A stretch of DNA of 46,631 bases from Granulosicoccus sp. (GTDB taxonomy: Bacteria > Pseudomonadota > Gammaproteobacteria > Granulosicoccales > Granulosicoccaceae): positions 1-46,631 of the forward strand of contig JALZUD010000071.1 in NCBI GenBank assembly GCA_023301725.1, written 5' to 3'. The notes below the pieces were generated by a model. The model was not told the origin of the DNA. It made no database searches and saw only the letters and a list, made by a program, of their open reading frames with translations. The position numbers and the translations under genes were made by a program. Each line of letters begins with the position of its first letter. The first letter of the stretch is position 1. This document shows, piece by piece, positions 1 to 8,446 of this stretch.

Positions 1-1244
1 ATTACACCTTGCTCGTAAGTGACATCCTGAATGTGGCCTGCTGTTGCTTTGTCTAAGGGCGCCTTGGTGGCTCTGTCAGCAACCAGTTCGATGGCGCTCA
101 TTAGGCCGCGTCCTCCACGTACATCGCCAATGAACTCGTGCTTGAGTTTGAGTTTATTTAAGCCATCGAACATCTGCGTTCCACGCGCTGCGGCGTTTAC
201 AGGAACATCGAGGCGTTTGGTTTCTTTCAGGCAGGCCAGTGCAGCAGCAGCTCCAACAGGGTGGCCAGAGTAGGTATATCCATGACCAATGTTGCCTGCA
301 GCAGAGGTGTCCTGTTCGAACACATCGGCTACCGCATGAGACAACATCAGCGCACCGAATGGAAAGTAGCCATTGGTAATGGCCTTAGCAGTACACATCA
401 TGTCGGGCTGCACACCCCATAAGCGCGACCCTGACCAAGCACCGCCGCGACCGTAAGCGGTGATGACTTCGTCTGCCAGCAGAAGAATACCGTGGCGCGT
501 GCAAACCTCTCTAACCATCGGCATGAAGGTTTCGTGCGGCACGATGACACCACCCGCACCGAGGATAGGCTCCATGATGAAAGCGGCGATAGTGTTAGCG
601 CCTTGGAAGGCGATTTCATCTTCAAGTGCTGCAACACACAGCTGTGCAAGCTTTGCAGGATCGCTTTCGTTGAACGGGTTTCGATAGGTGTAAGGCGCAG
701 GTATGTGAAAACAACCGGGCAGCAATGGCTCGTACGCTGCACGAAAGTTGGCGTTGCCATTGACGCTGGCGGCACCGGTATGCGTACCGTGGTAACCCTT
801 TTTTAAACTCAGGTATTTCACGCGTCCGCTCTCGCCGCGTATCTTGTGATATTGGCGGGCCAGACGCAGTGCGCTCTCTACGCTGTCTGAGCCACCTGAT
901 GTGAAAAATGCGGTGCTCATGCCGTCAGGTGCAAAGAACTCTGCAAGCTCATACGACAGCTCAATAGCCGCATCGTTACTGGTCCCGCGAAATGTGGAGT
1001 AGTAAGGTAGTGTGTCTAATTGCTCGGCAATGGCTTTTTTAATAGGCTCTGCCGAAAAGCCTAGATTGACGTTCCACAAGCCACCTACCGCATCAATGGA
1101 TTCATGCCCATCGATGTCACGAATGCGCACACCTGATGCACTGGTGATGATCCGTGGTGGATTCTCCAAGCTGTCTTTGGGGTGTGCCATGGGATGCCAT
1201 AGATGCTTGGCATTGTTTTCTTTCAGGAAGTTGGATGCTTTCAT
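1..1244 (-). CDS. Class III (omega) aminotransferase, 3' end cut off by the window
   Basis: This is a PLP-dependent aminotransferase of fold type I, class III. It would move an amino group from an omega-amine or beta/omega-amino acid to a keto acid. About 414 residues are readable without a stop, so some 30-50 C-terminal residues lie outside the window. Reading the minus strand from the ATG at 1244 shows the WHPM start typical of the family, a FTSGGSDSVE cofactor-phosphate segment near residue 114, ADEV with the PLP aspartate near 258, and TAKAITNGY with the PLP lysine near 287. The ATG overlaps the IclR stop as ATGA, so the two genes are translationally coupled and the regulator is probably local. 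The substrate is not readable. Next to an aldehyde dehydrogenase and a homoprotocatechuate pathway, an aryl-ethylamine is a reasonable guess. Confidence 0.88.
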   Translation of the reverse strand, partial: MKASNFLKENNAKHLWHPMAHPKDSLENPPRIITSASGVRIRDIDGHESIDAVGGLWNVNLGFSAEPIKKAIAEQLDTLPYYSTFRGTSNDAAIELSYELAEFFAPDGMSTAFFTSGGSDSVESALRLARQYHKIRGESGRVKYLSLKKGYHGTHTGAASVNGNANFRAAYEPLLPGCFHIPAPYTYRNPFNESDPAKLAQLCVAALEDEIAFQGANTIAAFIMEPILGAGGVIVPHETFMPMVREVCTRHGILLLADEVITAYGRGGAWSGSRLWGVQPDMMCTAKAITNGYFPFGALMLSHAVADVFEQDTSAAGNIGHGYTYSGHPVGAAAALACLKETKRLDVPVNAAARGTQMFDGLNKLKLKHEFIGDVRGGRGLMSAIELVADRATKAPLDKATAGHIQDVTYEQGV

Positions 1245-2089
1245 GCGCTAGCGGTTTCAGAATTAGTGGAATGATGATTGTGGGATGTCAGGGTGTCGCT
1301 CCAGAGCTGATCAAGTGCTTCGGGAACGGTACCACCCCAGCTATGAGTGATCTGACGTGCGGCTTCAATAAGCTCGCATTTAATAAGTTTGATGGCTTCG
1401 TCGTTGATACGAGTTGCGACACTGGCAACAGCGACTGATCCTGCCACGCAGTTTGATGAATCGAATAGAGGCACACCAATACCAAAAACGCCTTCCTCAA
1501 ATTTCTGGTCAGCGATACCAAACCCTGTTTCCCTTATGGTTTGCAACGTTGCATCGAGTGCTTCTGGCGTTGTGGGTGTGGAGTCGGTGTAGTGTTTGAG
1601 GTTTTTTAGCGTTGCTTTTCGTAGTGATGGATCAGCGAAGGCAAGCACGGCCAAGCCGGATCCGGTGGCATGCAGTGGGATTACAGGTTCGTCGATTACC
1701 ACCCTTGCGCTATGGCGGGTTGAGGCGTGACTGGTTAACGTGACTAGAGACAGGCCTTGCAAGAGCGAGGCGTGCGCCAGCTCCCCCGTGGCTTCGGCAA
1801 GTTTGGGCAATACCAATCGTACGCCTGCGCGTCGTGGCACGGTTACTTCACGCACATGTGCTAGCCGTAGTACGGAGGGGCCGATACGGTAGGCGCGACT
1901 CTGTTGGTCCCGTTCCAGTAATCCTGATTCTTCCAATGCACATAGGTAGCGATACGTTGTTGCTTTGTCACGACCGGTGAGGCGTTGGAACTCTGCAAGG
2001 CCTATCTGCGCACGCTCAGCAGAAAACCAATTCAACAGATCAATAGCCTTACGTATGGTGGACACAGACACTCCAGTTAAAAGTCGCAT
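1241..2089 (-). CDS. IclR-family transcriptional regulator
   Basis: This is a DNA-binding regulator of the IclR family, about 280 residues, typical of aromatic-acid catabolic operons. The N-terminal winged helix-turn-helix is around residues 9-65 (STIRKAIDLLNWF, then TGRDKATTYRYLCALEESG). An effector-binding domain follows, ending near residue 260. A GTG at 2065 (residue 9) has a GGAG five bases upstream and gives a more usual N-terminus, so the true start may be 2065 rather than the ATG at 2089. It is divergent from tctC with about 106 bases between them and is coupled to the downstream aminotransferase by an ATGA overlap. By position it probably controls both arms of the catabolic module. 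The effector is unknown. Confidence 0.9.
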   Translation of the reverse strand: MRLLTGVSVSTIRKAIDLLNWFSAERAQIGLAEFQRLTGRDKATTYRYLCALEESGLLERDQQSRAYRIGPSVLRLAHVREVTVPRRAGVRLVLPKLAEATGELAHASLLQGLSLVTLTSHASTRHSARVVIDEPVIPLHATGSGLAVLAFADPSLRKATLKNLKHYTDSTPTTPEALDATLQTIRETGFGIADQKFEEGVFGIGVPLFDSSNCVAGSVAVASVATRINDEAIKLIKCELIEAARQITHSWGGTVPEALDQLWSDTLTSHNHHSTNSETASA

Positions 2090-2195
2090 TCGAGACTGCG
2101 TAATGCATAAACAAGTTGACAGATCAAATGAAATTCGTCAAGCTAAATGTGTAACATCGGTTCAAATAATGAAACATCTGGGAGGATGAACATAA
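2090..2195. promoter_or_regulatory. Divergent control region between iclR and tctC
   Basis: This 106-base gap must hold the promoters of both the IclR/aminotransferase unit and the tct-hpa unit. I see TTGAC at 2116-2120 and its inverted copy GTCAA at 2137-2141, a possible weak regulator dyad. A good ribosome-binding site GGAGG lies at 2181-2185, ten bases before the tctC ATG. TTGACA at 2116 could be a -35 element, but I find no convincing -10 at 16-18 bases. The regulatory assignment rests mainly on divergent layout. Confidence 0.4.
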
Positions 2196-3140
2196 ATGAA
2201 ACTACGTGCAATAGCAGTGTCGCTGATGGCGGCAAGCGTGTTGGGAATAAGCGGATTGGCTTTGGCCGAGTACCCTGAAAAACCAGTACAGTTCATCGTT
2301 CCATGGCCTCCGGGTGATCTGGAAGATGTGTTGACGAGAATGATAGCCGACGATTTTCAAGCCGAATATGGTGTGCCAGCTGCTGTTGTCAATAAACCAG
2401 GTGGTGGCGGTGGGCCTTTTCCTGGAGCCATTGATGTTGCCACCGCACCAGCGGATGGATATACCATTGGATCATTCATTATTGCCATTCCTGTCGTCGG
2501 CCCACAGATCGGCATACCAGAGCTGAATCCTGACCCGTTTGAGCCACTGGGTAATTTCCTGACTTATCCGTTCGTTATCGCTGTGTCTGATAGCGCACCG
2601 TACGACGACATGGCAGGGCTCGCCGAGCACGCTCAATCTAACGATGTTGTTCTTGGTCACTTCGGCGCACCTTTAGTACCTACTAAAGTGACTTTTGGAT
2701 TGGCCAAGGAAATGGGTTTTGCCTTCGCCGCTGATGCAGCCTTCGATGCGCTAGATTGCAACTCACTAGCATCTGGTGATGTCGATGTCATCAACACCAC
2801 TTTGCAGCAGATACGTCCGTGTCTTGACAGCGTTAAGATCCTTGCATCCATTGGCAGCGAACGTCTCTCTTTAACACCTGATGTACCAACGGTTGCAGAG
2901 CTTGCCCCTACGCTAGACGTCTCACTTTGGAATGGTCTTTTTGTTCACAAAGACACGCCAGCCGATGTTCGAGAAAAGATTATTGCGGTAGCAAAGAAGA
3001 CGATAGCATCCGAAAAGGCTATGACCTTCGCTGCCGACACTGGTGCACAGTTATATTGGCAGGATGCAGCCGCTGTATCAGCACTTATCGAAAAAGACAT
3101 CGCCACACTTGACGCTATCGATGCGTTGCTAGCGCAGTAG
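2196..3140 (+). CDS. tctC: TctC/Bug-type periplasmic substrate-binding protein of a TTT transporter
   Basis: This is the periplasmic receptor of a tripartite tricarboxylate transporter. It would capture a carboxylate and pass it to TctAB. The 314-residue length is normal. A clear signal peptide covers residues 1-24, with a hydrophobic core and an ALA cleavage motif before EYPEKPVQF. The family's PWPPGD loop follows near residue 36, and the NKPGGGGG segment near 67 is also typical. GGAGG sits ten bases before the ATG. TctB and TctA follow directly. The ligand cannot be read from sequence. Because the downstream genes degrade homoprotocatechuate, an aromatic acid or a precursor is more likely than citrate, but this is inference. 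Confidence 0.88.
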   Translation: MKLRAIAVSLMAASVLGISGLALAEYPEKPVQFIVPWPPGDLEDVLTRMIADDFQAEYGVPAAVVNKPGGGGGPFPGAIDVATAPADGYTIGSFIIAIPVVGPQIGIPELNPDPFEPLGNFLTYPFVIAVSDSAPYDDMAGLAEHAQSNDVVLGHFGAPLVPTKVTFGLAKEMGFAFAADAAFDALDCNSLASGDVDVINTTLQQIRPCLDSVKILASIGSERLSLTPDVPTVAELAPTLDVSLWNGLFVHKDTPADVREKIIAVAKKTIASEKAMTFAADTGAQLYWQDAAAVSALIEKDIATLDAIDALLAQ

Positions 3141-3148
3141 AGGAACTT

Positions 3149-3676
3149 GTGACTCTTCAAGGTCTGTTCAAGCGTTACCGGCGCCCGGGAGATATTGTCT
3201 TTGCGCTAGCTTTTCTTGTGCTTTCTGTATGGTTGCTATCGCAGCTAAATACACAAACTACTTGGAAAGCTGGTGCGAAGCTTGCGGCGCAAGCGCCATT
3301 CTGGCCGACGGTATCGGTGGTTGGGATGGTTTTTTTTGCAGCCTTGCATGCGTTGGGTTCAGTGCTCTCACCTCGGATTCCCGGTCGTTGGACCGAGGTG
3401 GGTATGTGGTTCAAATCTGTTGAATACGCACTGTGGTTCATGGCTTATGTTTTTGTCGTGCCTGTTGTGGGCTACCTGTTTTCCACGCTGTTGGTGTGCC
3501 TGTTGCTCGCGTTGCGTGCGGGTTATCGTAGTCGCCTTATGTTAAGTGCGAGTGTGTTCGCAGGTTTGATGGTCGTAGTAATATTTAAAGCATTGCTACA
3601 GGTCAAGGTGCCAGGTGGTCTTGTGTATGAATACCTGCCAGGTGGCATGCGCTCGTTCATGTTGACGTACTTTTAA
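3149..3676 (+). CDS. tctB: TctB-type small membrane subunit of a TTT transporter
   Basis: This is the small four-helix membrane subunit of the tripartite tricarboxylate transporter. The 175 residues show hydrophobic segments near 15-32, 50-68, 92-130 (two helices) and 130-150, as expected for TctB. The GTG start at 3149 follows GAGGAA at 3140-3145 and lies nine bases after the tctC stop, which supports co-transcription. Sequence conservation in this family is low, so the call rests on length, hydrophobicity and position between tctC and tctA. Confidence 0.8.
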   Translation: MTLQGLFKRYRRPGDIVFALAFLVLSVWLLSQLNTQTTWKAGAKLAAQAPFWPTVSVVGMVFFAALHALGSVLSPRIPGRWTEVGMWFKSVEYALWFMAYVFVVPVVGYLFSTLLVCLLLALRAGYRSRLMLSASVFAGLMVVVIFKALLQVKVPGGLVYEYLPGGMRSFMLTYF

Positions 3677-3768
3677 CCGCGGCTTGATGTATCCATGGAA
3701 TTGCCTAAACCTCATCCACTTCCTTTTCTAAAACCACACTCCGCTTGGTCGGAACTAGGTCAAACACT

Positions 3769-5292
3769 ATGATCGAATCATTACAATCAGGTTTGGCTTT
3801 GCTGTTTCAATGGCAGGTGCTATTGGCGTTGCTGGCGGGCTCTGTGGGTGGGGTCATTATTGGTGCGATCCCGGGTGTGGGACCAGCTGTGGCCATTGCC
3901 ATTTTACTTCCCGCCACGTTTTCGATGGAGCCCTTGGTTGGACTGACCTTGCTGCTTGGTATCTATGGCTCGGCGATGTACGGCGGTGCGCTGCCTGCCA
4001 TTTTGATTAACACACCAGGTACGGCAGTAAATGCCCTAACCACCTACGATGGGTATCCCATGACCCAACGAGGTGAGGGGCGTCGTGCTGTCTCTCTTGC
4101 CTATTCAGCATCCTTTGTGGGTGCCATCATCAGCATTGTTTGTCTGATTTTGTTGTCGCCCTTACTTGCGCGCGTAGCACCGATGTTTGGTAGTCGAGAA
4201 ATTTTTCTGGCGGCTTTACTGGGCATCGTGTTGGTGGTGCTGGCACACCATGGTCAAGTTCTGGCAGCTGGTATGTTGGCGTGCTTCGGCATCTTTTTGA
4301 ACACCATTGGATTGGATCCGGCAACGTACACCACGCGTTTTACGTTTGGCCAGAGCTGGTTGTCATCAGGTGTGAATCTGATCGTTGTGGTGTTAGGTCT
4401 ATTTGCGTTGAGTCAGGCCTTCTTGTTGTTGTTAGATAAAGACAGTTCACCTAAACCGAACATTGACAAGGGCAATTTATTCTCGGGGCTGCGTGAGGTT
4501 TTGTCGCACAAACGGGTTGCCGGTGTATCATCTTCTTTTGGCGTGATGATGGGTATCATCCCAGGTGTCGGTGAATTTACAGCGCAGTTTTTGTCTTATA
4601 CCTACGCACAAAAAACCTCTAAAAAACCAGAGTTATTTGGTAAGGGCAGCCCGGAAGGCCTCGTTGCATCAGAAGCTGCCAACAATGCTATTCCGGCAGC
4701 TGCCATGATTCCGCTATTGGCATTAGGTATTCCGGGAGAGGCACTAACAGCGATGATGCTATCGGTGTTTTATGTGCATAACGTGATTCCGGGGCCACAG
4801 TTGTTTCAGAACCAACTGGACTTTGTGTACGCACTATATATCGCCATGTTGCTGCTGAATGTGGTGGTCCTGTTTTTTCTAATGTTCTCAACAAATGTGT
4901 TGACCTACATTATTCAAGTGCCCACCCGTTTTCTAGGGTTTCTAATACTGATCCTTGGTTTTGTGGGCGTGTATTCACTAAGAAATTCTGCGACCGATTG
5001 TGCCATTGCTGCAGGCTTTGGCGTGTTGGGATTGATTCTTAAGCGCCTTAACTTGCCTATCGTGCCCATCATATTAGGCATGGTGTTGGGCGGTATAATG
5101 GAGGTGAAGTTGCGCAGTGCGATGGCACGTGTAAACACACCGCTGGATTTTATTGACCGCCCAATAGCGGCCATTTTGTTTGTCATGATCATTGCGATTT
5201 TGGTTCTGCACGTTCGTACACTGGTACGTGAACAGCGTGGTGCTAAAAACGTAGATGGCGATCACGACATGCATGACACGCAACAACGCTGA
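3769..5292 (+). CDS. tctA: TctA-type large membrane subunit of a TTT transporter
   Basis: This is the large permease of the tripartite tricarboxylate transporter, 507 residues with about 11-12 membrane helices. Two copies of the family motif are visible: GAIPGVGPA near residue 34 and GIIPGVGEF near 263, each at the start of a re-entrant repeat half. A TTG at 3745 would add eight residues without a ribosome-binding site, so I prefer the ATG at 3769. The 92-base gap from tctB contains nothing I recognise. The downstream aldehyde dehydrogenase starts nine bases after the stop, so uptake and catabolism appear to be one transcript. Confidence 0.92.
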   Translation: MIESLQSGLALLFQWQVLLALLAGSVGGVIIGAIPGVGPAVAIAILLPATFSMEPLVGLTLLLGIYGSAMYGGALPAILINTPGTAVNALTTYDGYPMTQRGEGRRAVSLAYSASFVGAIISIVCLILLSPLLARVAPMFGSREIFLAALLGIVLVVLAHHGQVLAAGMLACFGIFLNTIGLDPATYTTRFTFGQSWLSSGVNLIVVVLGLFALSQAFLLLLDKDSSPKPNIDKGNLFSGLREVLSHKRVAGVSSSFGVMMGIIPGVGEFTAQFLSYTYAQKTSKKPELFGKGSPEGLVASEAANNAIPAAAMIPLLALGIPGEALTAMMLSVFYVHNVIPGPQLFQNQLDFVYALYIAMLLLNVVVLFFLMFSTNVLTYIIQVPTRFLGFLILILGFVGVYSLRNSATDCAIAAGFGVLGLILKRLNLPIVPIILGMVLGGIMEVKLRSAMARVNTPLDFIDRPIAAILFVMIIAILVLHVRTLVREQRGAKNVDGDHDMHDTQQR

Positions 5293-5301
5293 ACAAATAA
5301 C

Positions 5302-6810
5302 ATGTCTCAATCTCAATCTCAATCTCTTGAACAGGCAAATATTGATCAGCTGCGTCAGCAGTCAGTGAGCCAACAAGGCCACCTGATTGATGGGGTTCGA
5401 CGATCGGCGAGTGACGAATCTGTCATGGATGTGATCTCGCCTATTGATGGCTGTGTATTCACTCATCTGGCTAATGGAACGGCTGCTGATATGGAACATG
5501 CCATTGAGAGCGCTCGTGCAGCCTTTGATGATCGACGATGGGCGGGCCAGCCACCGGCTGCTCGCAAGAAGGTGTTGTATCGACTGGCTGATCTCATTGA
5601 AAGCGAAGCATTGTCACTGAGTGTGCTGGGTGTACGCGACAATGGCACCGAGATCAGTATGGCTTTTAAGGCCGAGGCAGGTTCAGCCGCAGGAACATTC
5701 CGCTATTACGCGGAAGCTATCGATAAATGTTACGGACAAATCGCGCCTACTGCAGATTCGGTGCTTGGCATGGTTCATCATGAACCTGTGGGTGTTGTGG
5801 GTGCCATAGTACCGTGGAATTTCCCACTCATGATTGGAGCATGGAAGCTGGCTCCCGCGCTGGCTACTGGTAATAGTGTTGTGCTCAAACCGCCTGAAAC
5901 GGCATCTCTTGCATTGCTACGCCTTGGCGAGCTCGCGCTGGAGGCTGGTCTGCCACCCGGTGTGTTGAACATCGTTACTGGCGAAGGCGCTGTTGTGGGT
6001 GCTGCGATGGGGCTGTCTCCTCTGGTTGATGCTTTGGTGTTTACAGGCTCAGGTAACACTGGGCGACGGCTATTGCAGTATTCTGCTCAATCGAATCTGA
6101 AGCGTGTGTATCTTGAGCTGGGAGGTAAGTCGCCCAATGTGGTGTTTGCCGATGCCCCTGATCTTGAAAATGCAGCCAAAGTGTCAGCTGCGGCAATTTT
6201 TCGTAACTCTGGACAAGTCTGTATCGCAGGTTCACGTTTGCTGGTGGAAGCCTCTATTTATGATGACTTTGTTGATGCCTTGTGCAAGGCTACGCAAGGC
6301 TATCGGGTGGGAGATCCTTTGGATCTTTCAACGACTGTGGGGGCGGTTAACAATCACCAACAGCTAGAGGTGAATCTTAACAGCGTGCGTGTTGCGCAAG
6401 ACGAAGGTGCTGATTTGCGCCTAGGTGGTAATCAGCTTCTCGAGCAAAGTGGCGGTTATTACATGGAGCCCACGGTACTGACCAATGTCAGCCCGCAGCA
6501 TTCTTTATCGAAGAATGAGGTCTTTGGCCCCGTGCTAGCAGTCACAAAATTCAACACAGAAGACGAGGCTGTGCAGCTGGCTAACGGCACTGAACTGGGA
6601 TTGGCCGCCGGTGTCTGGACTCGTGACCTATCACGTGCACACCGTATGGTACGCCGCATTCATGCAGGTGTTGTGCATGTGAATACCTATGGCGGTGCAG
6701 ATAATACGGTGCCATTGGGTGGTGTGGGGCAGTCGGGTAATGGTCACGACAAGTCGCTTCATGCACTGGGCAAATACACTAATTTAAAAACAGCGTGGGT
6801 ACAGTTGTGA
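5302..6810 (+). CDS. NAD(P)-dependent aldehyde dehydrogenase
   Basis: This ALDH-superfamily enzyme of 502 residues oxidises an aldehyde to a carboxylic acid. The cofactor loop VPWNFP is near 170, the general-base glutamate is in LELGGKSP (E272), and the nucleophile is in GQVCIAGS (C307). The N-terminus carries an S-Q tandem encoded by a hexamer repeat. Two roles fit the context. It could be an aryl-acetaldehyde dehydrogenase making 3,4-dihydroxyphenylacetate after the aminotransferase. It could instead be a succinic semialdehyde dehydrogenase disposing of the HpaI product. It lies nine bases after tctA and overlaps the next gene by GTGA. It is clearly distinct from the HpaE-type ALDH further down. 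Confidence 0.9.
   Translation: MSQSQSQSLEQANIDQLRQQSVSQQGHLIDGVRRSASDESVMDVISPIDGCVFTHLANGTAADMEHAIESARAAFDDRRWAGQPPAARKKVLYRLADLIESEALSLSVLGVRDNGTEISMAFKAEAGSAAGTFRYYAEAIDKCYGQIAPTADSVLGMVHHEPVGVVGAIVPWNFPLMIGAWKLAPALATGNSVVLKPPETASLALLRLGELALEAGLPPGVLNIVTGEGAVVGAAMGLSPLVDALVFTGSGNTGRRLLQYSAQSNLKRVYLELGGKSPNVVFADAPDLENAAKVSAAAIFRNSGQVCIAGSRLLVEASIYDDFVDALCKATQGYRVGDPLDLSTTVGAVNNHQQLEVNLNSVRVAQDEGADLRLGGNQLLEQSGGYYMEPTVLTNVSPQHSLSKNEVFGPVLAVTKFNTEDEAVQLANGTELGLAAGVWTRDLSRAHRMVRRIHAGVVHVNTYGGADNTVPLGGVGQSGNGHDKSLHALGKYTNLKTAWVQL
5305..5332 (+). repeat. Hexamer tandem repeat at the 5' end of the aldehyde dehydrogenase gene
   Basis: Just inside the start codon the unit TCTCAA is repeated about three and a half times, encoding alternating Ser-Gln. 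Because the unit is six bases long, copy-number changes keep the reading frame and would only lengthen or shorten a probably disordered N-terminal tail. Confidence 0.8.
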
Positions 6811-8054
6811 GTGACGCTAAAACCATATTGATCGTTGGTACTTACGATACCAAGCAAGATGAATTAGAGTTCATTGCTGACTGCATTCGCCAGGCTGGTG
6901 GGCAGGTACTGTGCATGGATGTCAGTGTCCTAGGTGAGTCGGCTATGCCCACGGAATACACCAAGCATGATGTGGCGCAAGCGGCAAACACCACGATCGA
7001 GGCGATAATTGCGAGCGGTGACGAAAATACCGCCATGCAGTTAATGTCCGAAGGGTCCAGCGCGCTGGTGTTGCAGCTGTATCGCCAAGCATTGTTTGAT
7101 GGTGTCATTGTTTTGGGCGGATCAATGGGCACCGACCTTGCGCTGGATGTTTGCGCGGTTCTCCCACTGGGCGTACCTAAATACATTGTGTCCACAGTTG
7201 CGTTTTCGTCCATGATTCCTCCTGAACGTTTGGCGGCAGATACACAGATGATTTTGTGGGCTGGTGGTCTGTATGGATTAAATGCCATTTGCAAGTCCTC
7301 GTTGTCCCAGGCAGCGGGAGCTGTATTGGGTGCGGCGCGTGTTGCCCAGAAACCTGCCAATGATCGGCCTATTATTGGTATGACCAGTCTAGGCACATCA
7401 GCATTGAGGTACATGGTTATTCTCAAACCCGCGCTAGAAGCACGCGGGTTTGAAGTGGCCGTTTTTCACGCCACCGGAATGGGCGGCCGTGCATTCGAAT
7501 CATTAGCTGAGCAAGGCGTTTTCGCCTGTGTGTTTGACTTATGCACACAGGAACTTGGCAATGACATACACGGCTCTTCAATTACTGCGGGTCCGTCTCG
7601 ATTGACTGGTGCGGGTCGGGCAGGTGTTCCACAATTGGTAGCGCCAGGTTGTACAGACCTTGTTGATGTTGTCAGCTCGCAACCATTAGCGCCTCGTTGG
7701 GCCGACCACATGACTCATGTGCATAATCGGCTAATTACTTCGGTGGTGCTGAGTACACCAGAGCGTCGTGAGGTGGCAGATGCCATTACGCGCCAGTTGG
7801 GGCAAGCCACCGCTAACACTGCGTTGTTATTGCCGTTGCGGGGCTGTGGTGAATGGGACAGAGAAGGTGCAGACTTACATGATGCGAAGGCCTACGCAGC
7901 TTTTTGTGAACAGATTCGACAACAGTGCCCTGATAATGTTGTATTGACTGAAATTGATGCGCATATCAATGATGCGGAATTCGCCGAACAGGCATTGGCT
8001 GTATTCGATCAATGGTGTGATCAAGGCATCGTCAACAAAGAGTCAAAAGCCTAG
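6807..8054 (+). CDS. UPF0261 / Tm-1-like ATP-binding domain protein
   Basis: This 415-residue protein belongs to the UPF0261 family, related to the plant Tm-1 N-terminal domain; no enzymatic activity has been settled for the bacterial members. Visible family marks are ILIVGTYDTKQDE at the N-terminus, GGSMGTDLA near 110, a second Rossmann-like half beginning RPIIGMTSLG near 190, and the C-terminal LPLRG and EIDAHINDAEFA segments. The GTG at 6807 overlaps the preceding ALDH stop as GTGA, and the stop lies two bases before hpaF. It is therefore embedded in the catabolic operon and tightly coupled. A GTG at 6795 is possible but adds only four residues. The HpaG-type decarboxylase expected between HpaF and HpaH is absent from the window, so a role at that step is conceivable but unproven. 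Confidence 0.85.
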   Translation: MSDAKTILIVGTYDTKQDELEFIADCIRQAGGQVLCMDVSVLGESAMPTEYTKHDVAQAANTTIEAIIASGDENTAMQLMSEGSSALVLQLYRQALFDGVIVLGGSMGTDLALDVCAVLPLGVPKYIVSTVAFSSMIPPERLAADTQMILWAGGLYGLNAICKSSLSQAAGAVLGAARVAQKPANDRPIIGMTSLGTSALRYMVILKPALEARGFEVAVFHATGMGGRAFESLAEQGVFACVFDLCTQELGNDIHGSSITAGPSRLTGAGRAGVPQLVAPGCTDLVDVVSSQPLAPRWADHMTHVHNRLITSVVLSTPERREVADAITRQLGQATANTALLLPLRGCGEWDREGADLHDAKAYAAFCEQIRQQCPDNVVLTEIDAHINDAEFAEQALAVFDQWCDQGIVNKESKA

Positions 8055-8056
8055 CC

Positions 8057-8443
8057 ATGCCACATATTATTATTGACTATTCCGCCAACGTTGAAGCGTA
8101 TGTGGATGTAGGCGCTCTGTGCGAGATGATACGAAGCTCCGCTGCCCAGATAGACGCGCTACCCATGCCGGGTATACGCGTGCGAGCGGTGCGAGTGGAT
8201 CATTACGCCATTGCTGATGGCAATCCCAAACATGGGTTCATTGATATATCCGTACGTTTACGTGCTGGCAGACCCATGGACGTTCGTAAGGAGGCGGTTC
8301 AAACGTTGTTTGCTGCTGCCAGTCAGTTTCTAGAACCAGCTATAGCTGAACACTCTCTGGCGCTGTCCATGGAGATGCGCGATATCGATCCTGAACTATC
8401 ACCCAAGATCGGCAGCATTCGCGATCACTTAGAGGAACACTGA
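8057..8443 (+). CDS. hpaF: 5-carboxymethyl-2-hydroxymuconate Delta-isomerase
   Basis: This enzyme isomerises 5-carboxymethyl-2-hydroxymuconate, the HpaE product, to its oxo tautomer in homoprotocatechuate meta-cleavage. At 128 residues it matches the usual length of HpaF/CHMI, a tautomerase-fold trimer. After Met removal the N-terminal proline (residue 2) is the expected catalytic base. The PHIIIDYSANVE opening and the DHYAIADGNP segment near 55 are characteristic. It lies two bases after the UPF0261 gene and three bases before hpaE. Confidence 0.92.
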   Translation: MPHIIIDYSANVEAYVDVGALCEMIRSSAAQIDALPMPGIRVRAVRVDHYAIADGNPKHGFIDISVRLRAGRPMDVRKEAVQTLFAAASQFLEPAIAEHSLALSMEMRDIDPELSPKIGSIRDHLEEH

Positions 8444-8446
8444 CCT

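Noticed and set aside
5305-5332. Hexamer repeat as an on/off phase-variation switch
   Set aside because: A six-base unit does not shift the reading frame, so copy-number change cannot switch the gene off.
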